A program made the translations under genes and the position numbers. From positions 3,165,183 to 3,229,182 of the forward strand of contig NZ_CP017448.1 in NCBI RefSeq assembly GCF_001753165.1: a stretch of DNA of 64,000 nt, in the 5' to 3' direction. How positions within the stretch are numbered: the first letter of the stretch is position 1; every line of letters begins with the position of its first letter. The stretch comes from Acidihalobacter aeolianus. Its GTDB lineage: Bacteria > Pseudomonadota > Gammaproteobacteria > DSM-5130 > Acidihalobacteraceae. Positions 51,766 to 63,365 of the stretch are shown here, one piece after another. The notes under the pieces were generated by a model that saw only the letters and a list, made by a program, of their open reading frames with translations, was not told the origin of the DNA and ran no database searches.

Positions 51766-52299
51766 TCAGACGGCAGGTGTCGCCTCACGGGCCGACTGCG
51801 CCTCGTATCTGGACTGCTTCTCCAATTTGGAACGGATACGGTTGCGTTTAAGCGGGGAAAGATAATCGACAAACAGCTTGCCATCTAGGTGATCGATTTC
51901 GTGTTGGATGCAAACGGCCAGCAGGCCATCCGCGTCCAGAGTAAATGTTTCGCCGGACTCGTTGTTCGCCTTCACCCGCACGCGCTCGGCGCGACGCACG
52001 GTTTCGTAGTAGCCGGGTACGGACAGACAGCCTTCTTCCATCTCCTCTTCGCCATCCAACGCGATGAGCTCGGGATTGATCAAACACAATGGCTGATCGT
52101 GCTCGGCGGAAATGTCGATGACGATGATCCGGCGGTGGATATTCACCTGTGTCGCAGCAAGCCCGATACCCGGCGCGGCATACATCGTCTCGAACATGTC
52201 CTTGACGATCTGCCGAATTCCATCGTCAACCTCTTGCACTGGCTTGGCCTTGGTGCGCAAGCGTGTATCAGGAAAATGCAGAATATCGAGAATAGCCAT
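51766..52299 (-). CDS. def: Peptide deformylase Def
   Basis: 177 aa metal enzyme that removes the N-formyl group from new proteins. Three family motifs are intact: [10 protein letters not shown] near 45-54, EGCLSVPG near 90-97 (Cys metal ligand) and HEIDHLDG near 133-140 (two His ligands and Glu). ATG 52299 is preferred over the GTG immediately upstream. First gene of def-fmt-rsmB, divergent from the LysM lipoprotein. Confidence 0.97.
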   Translation of the reverse strand: MAILDILHFPDTRLRTKAKPVQEVDDGIRQIVKDMFETMYAAPGIGLAATQVNIHRRIIVIDISAEHDQPLCLINPELIALDGEEEMEEGCLSVPGYYETVRRAERVRVKANNESGETFTLDADGLLAVCIQHEIDHLDGKLFVDYLSPLKRNRIRSKLEKQSRYEAQSAREATPAV

Positions 52300-52374
52300 C
52301 ACAACAGTACCGAAGTTAATTCGTGCAGTCTTGCATGAATCTCTGCTAAAGTAATGATCAGCTTACGGTATAGG

Positions 52375-52404
52375 CTGACCAGACGCCATGGCAAATGGCA
52401 TAAT
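52375..52404 (+). promoter_or_regulatory. Candidate promoter for the LysM-dprA operon
   Basis: CTGACC (52375-52380) and CATAAT (52399-52404) are 18 bp apart in the 162-base divergent gap between def and the LysM gene, about 57 bases before its ATG. Only a moderate match. Confidence 0.3.
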
Positions 52405-52461
52405 CCTGCGCGTAAGCACCGTGCCCTGACATATAAACAGAATGCCATAAGGGGGACCCGA

Positions 52462-53619
52462 ATGCTGGCCCTGCGATTCCGCCTGACCGCCACCGCCCCG
52501 GCGTCACTGATGATTGTAACGCTTCTTACGGCCGGATGCGCCAGCGCACCCCAGAAGCCGGCTGCACCTCCCGCACCTCCTCCGGCGCCGGCGGCCAAGC
52601 CGCTGCCTCCGGCACCCGTGCCCGCGGCCCAGCCGATCCAGATCAAGCCGACCGCGCCCAAGCACTACGTGGTGAAAAAGGGCGACACGCTCTGGGATAT
52701 CGCCAAGCGCTTCCTCAATACGCCCTGGAACTGGCCGGAAATCTGGTACGACAACCCGCACATCAAGAATCCTCACTGGATCTATCCGGGTGACGTGCTG
52801 ACGCTTTACTACGTCAACGGACAGCCGCGGATCAGCGTGACCGGCGGGCCGCGCGTCAGCAGCATCAAGACCGTCGTGCTCAAGCCCAGCGTCGAATATC
52901 AAAAGCTGCCGAAGACCGAGCATCCGATCCCGATCCAGACGATCACGCCGTTCCTGGTGCACCCACGTGTCGTGCCTGTGGACATATTCGACAAGGCGCC
53001 GCATATCGTCGCCGCCGCAGACAGCAGAATTCTCTATGACAGCGGCAACCGCGTGTACGTGCGTGGGCTGAAGTCCGATGCAAAGCAGAACTGGTACAGC
53101 GTCTACCGCCCGGGCGGGGTGCTCAAGGACCCCAAGACCGGTGAAGTGATCGGCCATCAGGTGCTTTATCTGGGAGACATCCACATCCTCAAGCGGGGTC
53201 GGATCGCGACCGGCATCCTGGAACATACCCGCGAGGAGGTGACCGCCGGCGACCGCCTGCTGCCCTTGGTGCGCAAGCATTACAACTACACCTTCATGCC
53301 GACCGCGCCGAAAACCACGATCAATGCGCAGGTGATCGCCCTGTTCAATTCAATCAGCATGGTCGGGCAATACCAGGTCGTGGTTCTCGATACCGGAACG
53401 CGCGATGGTCTAAGACGTGGTGATGTGCTGGCCGTCGACCAGTACGGCCGCATGATCGTCGACCGTTATGCAACCCGCCAGGAATCACGCGACGTACGCC
53501 TGCCCAACCAAAAAGTTGGTCTGGTCATGGTGTTCCGCACCTTCAAACGCATCAGCTACGCCCTGGTCATGTCCGCTACCGACCCCATCATGGTGGGCGA
53601 TCTGGTTCACAACCCCTGA
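52462..53619 (+). CDS. LysM-domain lipoprotein
   Basis: 385 aa. A lipoprotein signal ends in LLTAGC near residue 25, a Pro/Ala-rich spacer follows (about 30-60), and one LysM peptidoglycan-binding domain starts with YVVKKGDTLWDIAKRF near 68. The rest is a conserved C-terminal region of unknown fold. A LysM gene immediately upstream of dprA is common in gammaproteobacteria. The start ATG 52462 has a strong ribosome binding site (AAGGGGGACC). Confidence 0.9.
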   Translation: MLALRFRLTATAPASLMIVTLLTAGCASAPQKPAAPPAPPPAPAAKPLPPAPVPAAQPIQIKPTAPKHYVVKKGDTLWDIAKRFLNTPWNWPEIWYDNPHIKNPHWIYPGDVLTLYYVNGQPRISVTGGPRVSSIKTVVLKPSVEYQKLPKTEHPIPIQTITPFLVHPRVVPVDIFDKAPHIVAAADSRILYDSGNRVYVRGLKSDAKQNWYSVYRPGGVLKDPKTGEVIGHQVLYLGDIHILKRGRIATGILEHTREEVTAGDRLLPLVRKHYNYTFMPTAPKTTINAQVIALFNSISMVGQYQVVVLDTGTRDGLRRGDVLAVDQYGRMIVDRYATRQESRDVRLPNQKVGLVMVFRTFKRISYALVMSATDPIMVGDLVHNP

Positions 53620-53626
53620 CCCTCAT

Positions 53627-54730
53627 ATGGCCGACGGCGAACTGGCCGCCTGGCTACGACTGCTCCGCGCGCCCGGCCTTGGCGCGCGGAGCGCCGGTCG
53701 ATTGCTGACGGTCGCAGGCGGCCCCGAATCGGCCCTTAACGCCTCCGCCCGCATCATCGCCGAGGCTGGCCTTTCCGCCGATATCCTCCGCACCCTCGAA
53801 ACCGCCTCCACAATCGATGTCGACGCCGACCTGGCCTGGGCCGATGGCGCAGACAGGCACCTGATTCCGCTGACCGACATCCGCTACCCCCCGGCACTCA
53901 GGGAAATCCCCGACCCACCGCTTCTGCTCTACGCCATGGGTGACTGCGAGCTGCTGCATCATCCGCAACTAGCCATCGTCGGCACGCGCCACCCCAGCCC
54001 CAATGGACGCGACATCGCCCACGCCTTCGCCAAGCATCTTGCCGGCGCCGGACTCGGCATCACCTCCGGTCTTGCGCTTGGCATCGACGGCGCGGCCCAT
54101 GAGGGTGCATTGGATGCCGAAGGCATCACCATAGCGGTCGCGGCCACCGGCCTGGATCGTGTGTACCCGGCCGCCCATCGGGGCCTCGCTCGCCGTATCG
54201 TTCAGAGTGGCATCATGATTTCCGAGGCGCCGCTCGGCACGCATGTTTCACGGAGCGCCTTCCCCCGACGCAACCGCATCATCAGCGGGCTCAGCCTCGG
54301 CGTACTCGTGGTAGAAGCTGCACGGCAAAGCGGATCGCTAGTCACCGCCCGACTCGCAACCGAGCAAGGTCGCGAGGTATTCGCCATCCCCGGTTCGATC
54401 CACAATCCCATGTCGCGCGGCTGTCACCGGCTGATCCGCGAGGGCGCAAAACTGGTGGAAACGGCTGCCGACGTACTCGAGGAAATAGGCCGGCAATGGT
54501 CGCCAGGCACGACCGTGATCCCACCCGCCGCCGTAGTTCAGCGAAATGACGATGAGCACTCACGGCTGCTCCAGACGATGGGTTTCGATCCCGTCGGAGT
54601 GGATATGCTGGTTGAGCGATGCGGATTGACCGCAGAGGCCGTTTCCTCCATGCTGCTGATACTTGAGCTTCGTGGACAAGTGGCTGCTGTGGACGGCGGG
54701 CGCTACGTCCGCACACCGCAAGGCGACTGA
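53627..54730 (+). CDS. dprA: DNA processing protein DprA
   Basis: 367 aa. Loads RecA on incoming single-stranded DNA during natural transformation and protects it. An N-terminal SAM-like helical domain (about 1-60) precedes the Rossmann core with GTRHPSPNGRDIA, GITSGLALGIDGAAH and FPRRNRIISGLS, and a C-terminal winged-helix DML1 domain (about 305-367). ATG 53627 is 7 bases after the LysM stop. With the upstream type IV pilus genes, it is consistent with DNA uptake capability. Confidence 0.96.
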   Translation: MADGELAAWLRLLRAPGLGARSAGRLLTVAGGPESALNASARIIAEAGLSADILRTLETASTIDVDADLAWADGADRHLIPLTDIRYPPALREIPDPPLLLYAMGDCELLHHPQLAIVGTRHPSPNGRDIAHAFAKHLAGAGLGITSGLALGIDGAAHEGALDAEGITIAVAATGLDRVYPAAHRGLARRIVQSGIMISEAPLGTHVSRSAFPRRNRIISGLSLGVLVVEAARQSGSLVTARLATEQGREVFAIPGSIHNPMSRGCHRLIREGAKLVETAADVLEEIGRQWSPGTTVIPPAAVVQRNDDEHSRLLQTMGFDPVGVDMLVERCGLTAEAVSSMLLILELRGQVAAVDGGRYVRTPQGD

Positions 54731-54738
54731 GACAGCGA

Positions 54739-55215
54739 ATGAAAGAATCCGTCCTGGATGTTCTCATGTACCTCTTCGAGCAATACGTCGACGAGGATAT
54801 GGAAGACCAAGAAGCGGATCGAGAACAGCTCGAATCACGCTTGATCGACGCCGGCTTTCCCAGCAGCGAAATCGACCGTGCTTTCGAGTGGCTCGATGGC
54901 TTAGCCGAGCAACATGAAGCCCCGCTGGTCAACACCGTACGGCCCTCGCTGCGCATGTATACGGCCGTGGAACAAACGCGACTCGACAGCGAAATGCGCG
55001 GTTTTCTGCTATTCCTGGAGCAAAGCGAAGTACTTACACCCGCCACCCGCGAACTGGTCATCGACCGGGTCATGGCACTGGATGAGGACGAAATCGACCT
55101 GGAACAATTGAAATGGGTCGTGCTGATGGTCCTGTTCAACCATCCCGACCGTGAGTTGGCGTACAACGAACTTGAGGATCTGGTGTTCGAAGAAACGCCC
55201 TCCTACCTGCACTAG
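54739..55215 (+). CDS. smg: Smg, DUF494 family protein
   Basis: 158 aa acidic helical protein of the Smg/DUF494 family, conserved next to dprA and topA in gammaproteobacteria. It starts KESVLDVLMYLFEQYVDED and contains LKWVVLMVLFN near the C-terminus. No enzymatic motif. Function is not established. Confidence 0.92.
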   Translation: MKESVLDVLMYLFEQYVDEDMEDQEADREQLESRLIDAGFPSSEIDRAFEWLDGLAEQHEAPLVNTVRPSLRMYTAVEQTRLDSEMRGFLLFLEQSEVLTPATRELVIDRVMALDEDEIDLEQLKWVVLMVLFNHPDRELAYNELEDLVFEETPSYLH

Positions 55216-55238
55216 GCCAAACCGCACGCAAGGACGTC

Positions 55239-57716
55239 ATGGGCAAGCACCTGATCATCGTTGAATCGCCCGCCAAGGCAAAAACCATCAAGAAGTACCT
55301 GGGCAAGGATTTCGAAGTCCTCGCCTCCTATGGCCACGTGCGCGATCTCGTGCCCAAGGAAGGTGCGGTCGATCCGACACAGGACTTCGCGATGCGCTAC
55401 GAAGTCATTCCGCGCAACCAGAAACACGTCGATGCGATTACCAAGGCGCTCAAGCAGGCTGACGATCTCTATCTGGCCACCGACCCCGATCGCGAGGGCG
55501 AGGCCATTTCCTGGCACCTATACGAAATCCTGCGCGAAAGCGGCAAACTGAAGGACAAGCCGGTGCACCGCGTGGCGTTCTACGAAATCACGCGCCAGGC
55601 GGTCAACGACGCGATCAGCCACCCGCGCACCCTGTCGAACGACCTCATCGACGCCCAGCAGGCGCGTCGCGCGCTCGACTATCTCGTCGGCTTCAACCTT
55701 TCCCCGCTGCTCTGGCGCAAGATCCGTCGCGGTCTCTCCGCCGGACGCGTGCAGAGTCCGGCTCTGCGCATGATCGTGGAGCGCGAAGAGGAAATAGAAC
55801 GCTTCGTGCGCCAGGAATACTGGACCGTGGATGCCAGACTGACGCACCCGGATACCCCGTTTTCCGCGCGCCTGACCCATCTGGGCGGGCGCAAGCTGGA
55901 ACAATTCGACATCGGCGATGTGAATGCCGCGGATGCCACGCGTGAGTCGCTGCTGACGGCGGCCTCCGGGCACCTCGAAGTCGCCAAGGTGGAAAAGAAG
56001 CAGCGGCGCCGCAACCCGGCCCCGCCCTTCACCACCTCCACCCTGCAGCAGGAAGCCGCGCGCAAGCTCGGCTTCAGCACGCGACGCACCATGCAGGTGG
56101 CGCAGAACCTTTACGAGGGCATCGATCTCGGCGCCGGGCCGATCGGCCTGATCACCTACATGCGTACCGACTCGGTGAACCTCGCCGACGAGGCCGTGGC
56201 CGAGATCCGCACGCTGATCGCCGAGCGCTACGGCAAGGACGCCGTGCCGGCCAGTCCCAACCGCTACCGCACGAAATCCAAGAACGCGCAGGAGGCTCAC
56301 GAGGCCGTCCGCCCAACCTCGGCCGCACGTCTGCCCGAAGAGCTGCGTGCACGGCTGACCCAGGACCAGTTCCGCCTCTACGAACTGATCTGGAAGCGCA
56401 CCGTCGCCTGCCAGATGATCCACGCCACGCTCGATACGGTCAGCGTCGATCTCGCGGGCGGCGAGGGCAACATGTATCGCGCGACGGGATCGGCACTGCG
56501 CGATCCCGGTTTCATGGCCGTGTACCGCGAAGGGCTGGACGACGCCGAACAGGAAAACGACAATCGCCTGCTGCCGGTGATGTCCGAGGGCGACAGCCTG
56601 CCGCTGGAAGACATCCTCACCGAACAGCATTTCACCGAGCCGCCGCCGCGCTACAGCGAAGCGAGCCTGGTGAAGGCTCTGGAGGAGCATGGCATCGGCC
56701 GGCCTTCCACCTACGCTGCGATCATCTCTACCCTGCAGAGCCGCGAGTATGTGGAACTGGAAAGCCGCCGCTTCTACCCGACCGATGTCGGACGCGTGGT
56801 CAACCGCTTCCTGACGCAGCATTTCACGCGCTACGTGGATTACGACTTCACCGCCCGCATGGAGGATTCGCTGGACGAAATCTCCCGCGGCGAGAAGAAC
56901 TGGATCCCGGTGCTGCGCGAGTTCTGGGAGAACTTCCATGCCCAGGTCGAGGACCGCGCGCAGTCGGTGAGCCGCGACGAGGCCCTGCAGGCACGCGAAA
57001 TCGGCATCGACCCCGAGAGCGGCAAGCCGGTCAGCGTGCGCATGGGGCGCTACGGACCCTTCGCCCAGATCGGCAGCCGCGACGACGAGGACAAGCCCCG
57101 TTTCGCCGGTCTGCGCCCTGGGCAGAAGATGGATACGATCACGCTCGAGGAAGCGCTCAAGCTGTTCGATCTGCCGCGGCATCTCGGCGAAACGGCCGAA
57201 GGTAAATCGATCGACGCCAACATCGGTCGCTTCGGCCCCTACGTGAAATACGGCACGAAATATTGCTCGATCAAGGGCGACGACGACCCCTATACCATCA
57301 CGCTGGAACGCGCACTGGTGCTCATCGAGGAAAAGGAGCGCCTCGAGGCCGAGCGCGTGATCCATCACTTCGAGCGCGAGGACGCGCCTGCCGTGGAGGT
57401 GCTGCGCGGCCGCTACGGCCCCTACGTCACCGACGGCGAGCGCAACGCCCGGATACCCAAGGACGTCGAGCCGGAGCAGCTCGATCTCGCCGCCTGCGAA
57501 GCGCTGCTTGCCACCGCACCGGTCAAGAAGGCCCGACGCGGTGCAGCCAAGGCCAAGGCGGCGGCCAGCGACAAGGCCGCCCCAAAGAAAGCGACACCAA
57601 AGAAAAAGGCCGCCCCGAAGGCAAAGGCCGCCACTGCGGCCAAACCGCGCGCCAAGCGCAAGTCAGCCGACAGCAGCGAGAAAGCCAAGAACAGGGCTAC
57701 CGCGCGGCAGCGCTGA
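55239..57716 (+). CDS. topA: DNA topoisomerase I TopA with basic C-terminal tail
   Basis: 825 aa type IA topoisomerase that relaxes negative supercoils. TOPRIM domain at the N-terminus (IVESPAKAKTI, then DPDREGEAISWH), catalytic Tyr307 in GLITYMRTDS, and the core GIGRPSTYA near 485. After the core come TopA-type beta repeats (VRMGRYGPFAQIG, NIGRFGPYVKYG, LRGRYGPYVTDG) without the four-cysteine zinc fingers of the Escherichia coli enzyme, and a Lys/Ala/Pro-rich tail of about 60 residues. Located between smg and tsaC. Confidence 0.97.
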   Translation: MGKHLIIVESPAKAKTIKKYLGKDFEVLASYGHVRDLVPKEGAVDPTQDFAMRYEVIPRNQKHVDAITKALKQADDLYLATDPDREGEAISWHLYEILRESGKLKDKPVHRVAFYEITRQAVNDAISHPRTLSNDLIDAQQARRALDYLVGFNLSPLLWRKIRRGLSAGRVQSPALRMIVEREEEIERFVRQEYWTVDARLTHPDTPFSARLTHLGGRKLEQFDIGDVNAADATRESLLTAASGHLEVAKVEKKQRRRNPAPPFTTSTLQQEAARKLGFSTRRTMQVAQNLYEGIDLGAGPIGLITYMRTDSVNLADEAVAEIRTLIAERYGKDAVPASPNRYRTKSKNAQEAHEAVRPTSAARLPEELRARLTQDQFRLYELIWKRTVACQMIHATLDTVSVDLAGGEGNMYRATGSALRDPGFMAVYREGLDDAEQENDNRLLPVMSEGDSLPLEDILTEQHFTEPPPRYSEASLVKALEEHGIGRPSTYAAIISTLQSREYVELESRRFYPTDVGRVVNRFLTQHFTRYVDYDFTARMEDSLDEISRGEKNWIPVLREFWENFHAQVEDRAQSVSRDEALQAREIGIDPESGKPVSVRMGRYGPFAQIGSRDDEDKPRFAGLRPGQKMDTITLEEALKLFDLPRHLGETAEGKSIDANIGRFGPYVKYGTKYCSIKGDDDPYTITLERALVLIEEKERLEAERVIHHFEREDAPAVEVLRGRYGPYVTDGERNARIPKDVEPEQLDLAACEALLATAPVKKARRGAAKAKAAASDKAAPKKATPKKKAAPKAKAATAAKPRAKRKSADSSEKAKNRATARQR

Positions 57717-57728
57717 GCGGCTTCGCCC

Positions 57729-60267
<2,539 letters not shown>

Positions 60268-60277
60268 CGGCACGCGC

Positions 60278-61126
60278 ATGACCGGAGCAACCGACCAGTA
60301 TGCGGTGATTGGGCACCCCGTCGCGCACAGCCTGTCGCCGCGCATCCACCGCGCGTTCGCGGCACAGACCGGGCAGGCGCTCGAATATATCGCCATCGAG
60401 GCGCCGCTGGACGGCTTCGCCGCTGTCGTAAGCCGCTTCCGCGAGGCCGGCGGACGCGGCCTCAACGTGACCGTCCCGTTCAAGGAGGAGGCCTGGCGCC
60501 TGGCCGACGCGCTCGGCGAGGCCGCGCGGGCCGCCGGCGCGGCCAACACCCTCACGCTGGACGCTGCCGAGGGCATCCGCGGCGACAACACCGACGGCGT
60601 CGGTCTGCTCACGGACCTCACGGCCAACCTGGGGCTTGCGCTCACCGGCCGCCGCATCCTGCTGCTGGGCGCAGGCGGAGCAGCCAGAGGCGTCGCCGGC
60701 CCCCTGCTCGACCAGGCTCCCGAGCTGCTGCTGGTCGCCAATCGCGGTGCCGAACGCGCGACGCGGCTGGCCGCCGACTTTTCAGCCCGCGGCCCGATCC
60801 GGGGCACGGCCCTCGACGCACTGGCCGGCGAGCCCCCCTTCGATCTCATCGTCAATGCCACTGCGGCCAGCCTGAGCGGCAGCGCCATCGATCTACCCGA
60901 AGGATTGATCTGCGAAGGCACCGTGGCCTACGACATGGTCTATGCCGATGTGGCCACGCCGTTCATGCAGTGGGCCACCTCATGCGGCGCCGTGCGCGCG
61001 GTCGACGGACTCGGCATGCTGGTCGAACAGGCGGCCGAATCCTTCCGCATCTGGCGTGGCGTCCGCCCGCAGACGCCGCCCGTCATCGCCGACTTGCGCA
61101 CCTTTCTGGGCGCCGCCTATGCTTGA
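60278..61126 (+). CDS. aroE: Shikimate dehydrogenase AroE
   Basis: 282 aa. NADPH-dependent reduction of 3-dehydroshikimate. Substrate motif SLSPRIH near residues 20-26, catalytic Lys in NVTVPFKEEAW, NTDGVGL near 105-111 and NADP-binding LLGAGGAARGV near 128-138. ATG 60278 chosen; a frame from 60197 would overlap hemB. Located 10 bases after hemB. Confidence 0.96.
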   Translation: MTGATDQYAVIGHPVAHSLSPRIHRAFAAQTGQALEYIAIEAPLDGFAAVVSRFREAGGRGLNVTVPFKEEAWRLADALGEAARAAGAANTLTLDAAEGIRGDNTDGVGLLTDLTANLGLALTGRRILLLGAGGAARGVAGPLLDQAPELLLVANRGAERATRLAADFSARGPIRGTALDALAGEPPFDLIVNATAASLSGSAIDLPEGLICEGTVAYDMVYADVATPFMQWATSCGAVRAVDGLGMLVEQAAESFRIWRGVRPQTPPVIADLRTFLGAAYA

Positions 61127-61182
61127 GCGAGCGGTGTGAGACCCGCGTTGACCAACAACCCGAATCCTCTGGAGAAAGCATC

Positions 61183-61851
61183 ATGACGCTGCGTAGATTG
61201 GTCCCCGTTTCGGCGATGGCGATCACCCTGGGCCTCGCGGGCTGCGCCACCAATCCCTACACCGGACAACAGGAAGTCAGCCACACCGCCATCGGCGCGG
61301 GCATCGGCGCGGTGGCGGGCGCCATCCTCGGCAACAACCTCGGCAAGCCCGGCCGCAACACCGCGCTCGCCGCGACGCTCGGCGCCATCGCCGGCGGCTC
61401 GGTGGGCTATTACATGGATCGCCAGCAGGCGGAACTGCACCAGCAGTTGCAGGGCACCGGCGTCAGCGTGACCCGCAGCGGCAACGACATCATCCTGAAC
61501 ATGCCGGGTGACATCACCTTTGCCACCAATCAATATCAGATCGCCTCGCAGTTCTATCCTGTGCTCAACTCGGTGGCCAAGGTCCTGATCCACTACCCGA
61601 AGACCGCCATCGACGTCGGCGGCTACACCGACAGCACCGGCACCGCCGCCTATAACCAGCAACTCTCGGTCAAGCGTGCGCAGTCGGTGGCCAACTATCT
61701 GGTCGCACAGGGCGTGCAGGCCCAGCGTTTTCAGGTAATGGGCTATGGCGAATCCAATCCGATCGCATCCAATGCCACGGCGCAGGGCCGCGCGATGAAC
61801 CGCCGCGTCACCATCACCTTGGTCCCGATCAGCCAGCCTCCACAAGGCTGA
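61183..61851 (+). CDS. OmpA-family lipoprotein with glycine-zipper domain (YiaD-like)
   Basis: 222 aa. A lipobox ends LGLAGC near residue 20. The middle holds a glycine zipper (GAGIGAVAGAILG). The C-terminal OmpA/MotB peptidoglycan-binding domain (about 110-215) has VGGYTDSTGT and QLSVKRAQSVANYL. A ribosome binding site (GGAGAAA) precedes ATG 61183; a longer frame from 60970 overlaps aroE. Outer-membrane anchoring to peptidoglycan is expected. Confidence 0.92.
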   Translation: MTLRRLVPVSAMAITLGLAGCATNPYTGQQEVSHTAIGAGIGAVAGAILGNNLGKPGRNTALAATLGAIAGGSVGYYMDRQQAELHQQLQGTGVSVTRSGNDIILNMPGDITFATNQYQIASQFYPVLNSVAKVLIHYPKTAIDVGGYTDSTGTAAYNQQLSVKRAQSVANYLVAQGVQAQRFQVMGYGESNPIASNATAQGRAMNRRVTITLVPISQPPQG

Positions 61852-61858
61852 GGTTCAA

Positions 61859-61889
61859 GCGGCGCGGCGGTACCCGGCCGCCGCGCCGC
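61859..61889. terminator. Bidirectional GC-rich hairpin between convergent genes
   Basis: A perfect 12-bp stem (GCGGCGCGGCGG / CCGCCGCGCCGC) with a 7-nt loop lies 8 bases after the OmpA-lipoprotein stop and 13 bases before the gor stop. It can serve both strands but has no T-tract. Confidence 0.6.
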
Positions 61890-61901
61890 CCCCGTAATGC
61901 G

Positions 61902-63260
61902 CTAGCGCATCGTGACCAGTTCTTCGGCGCTGGTCGGGTGGATCGCCACGGTATCGTCGAGATCGTGCTTAGTCGCACCCATGCGTATCGCGACCGCGAA
62001 GCCCTGCAGCATCTCGTCCGCTCCCGGACCGATGATGTGGCAACCGATCACCTTTTCCCGCGCCCCCACGGTGACGAGCTTCATTGCCGTCTTCACCGCG
62101 TGGTCGGTCATCGCGTAATACATCGAGGTGAAGCTGGTCTGATAGACCTTGACCGCATCGCCATGCACCTCGCGGGCCTCGTCCTCGGTGAGCCCAACGG
62201 TGCCGATCGGCGGGTGAGTAAACACCACCGTGGCGATATTCTCGTAGTCGAGCCGCCGCTCCGGCTGCCCGCCGAACAACCGGTCGCCGAGCCGCCGCCC
62301 GGCCGCGATGGCGACCGGGGTCAGTTCCACACGTCCGGTGATGTCGCCGATCGCGTAGACCCCTGCCACATTGGTGTTCTGGTAGGCATCGACGACCACA
62401 TGCCCTTCTTCATCCTGAATCACGCCAAGCGCCTCCAGACCCAGGCCGGCCACGGCCGGGTGGCGCCCGACCGCCCACAGCACGGTCTCGAAACCGCCCG
62501 AGATGCGTCCGTCGACGCAATGCAGCGACAACCGCCCGTCGTCATCGCGCTGTAGCGACTCGATCCGTGCACGCGGGAATACGGAAACGCCGGCATCGAG
62601 CATCGCCTCGGTCAGATGTTCGCGCAGCAGGCTGTCGAAACGGCGCAGCACATGTTCGCCGCGCAGATACAGGGAAACCTCCGTACCCAGTGCGTTGAGC
62701 AGCCCGGCCAGTTCGACAGCGATATAACCGGAGCCGATCACGGCCACGCGGTCGGGCAGATGCTCGAGTTCGAAGAAACCGTCCGAGGTGATGCCGAGAT
62801 CCGCGCCTTCGATTTCCGGTATCACCGGCTCTCCGCCGGTGGCCAGCACGATGTGGTTGGCGGTGTAGCGAACACCATCTACCTCGATCGTGCGTGCATC
62901 GACGAGATGTGCCTGACCGCGGATGAGCGCGACGTCGGAATCGTCCAGATAGGTGACGTACCAGCCGTTGATGCCGCTGACGTAAGCATCGCGCTTGGCC
63001 TTGAGTTCGGCCCAGTCGAAGGCCGTTTCGCCGACTGAAAAGCCGTAACCGGGTGCGTCCTTCAGCGCATGCGCGAGGCTGGCGCCGTACCACATCACCT
63101 TCTTCGGCACGCAGCCGACATTGACACAGGTACCGCCCAGGCGGCGCGATTCGACCACCGCGCAACGCGCACCGTAACGGGCCGCGCGCTCGGCCACCGA
63201 CAGCCCGCCGCTGCCGCCGCCGATGGCGATCAGATCGAAATGCCGCGGTTCGTTGCTCAT
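61902..63260 (-). CDS. gor: Glutathione-disulfide reductase
   Basis: 452 aa FAD flavoenzyme that reduces glutathione disulfide with NADPH. FAD motif [17 protein letters not shown] near residues 11-27, redox-active pair C45/C50 in [18 protein letters not shown] motif [14 protein letters not shown] near 172-185 and the C-terminal [10 protein letters not shown] with the catalytic His. ATG 63260 has a GGAGGT ribosome binding site; upstream ATG 63284 and 63272 are less likely. Convergent with the OmpA lipoprotein, divergent from ubiA. Confidence 0.95.
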   Translation of the reverse strand: MSNEPRHFDLIAIGGGSGGLSVAERAARYGARCAVVESRRLGGTCVNVGCVPKKVMWYGASLAHALKDAPGYGFSVGETAFDWAELKAKRDAYVSGINGWYVTYLDDSDVALIRGQAHLVDARTIEVDGVRYTANHIVLATGGEPVIPEIEGADLGITSDGFFELEHLPDRVAVIGSGYIAVELAGLLNALGTEVSLYLRGEHVLRRFDSLLREHLTEAMLDAGVSVFPRARIESLQRDDDGRLSLHCVDGRISGGFETVLWAVGRHPAVAGLGLEALGVIQDEEGHVVVDAYQNTNVAGVYAIGDITGRVELTPVAIAAGRRLGDRLFGGQPERRLDYENIATVVFTHPPIGTVGLTEDEAREVHGDAVKVYQTSFTSMYYAMTDHAVKTAMKLVTVGAREKVIGCHIIGPGADEMLQGFAVAIRMGATKHDLDDTVAIHPTSAEELVTMR

Positions 63261-63365
63261 CTGTACCTCCATGGAAATACGCAAATGCGCACTTTACCCC
63301 GTTATGCGAAGCGATGAGGTGCGTCGCTTGATTTTGAGGGTGCCGGGGTGCGAAAGTCATGCGCC

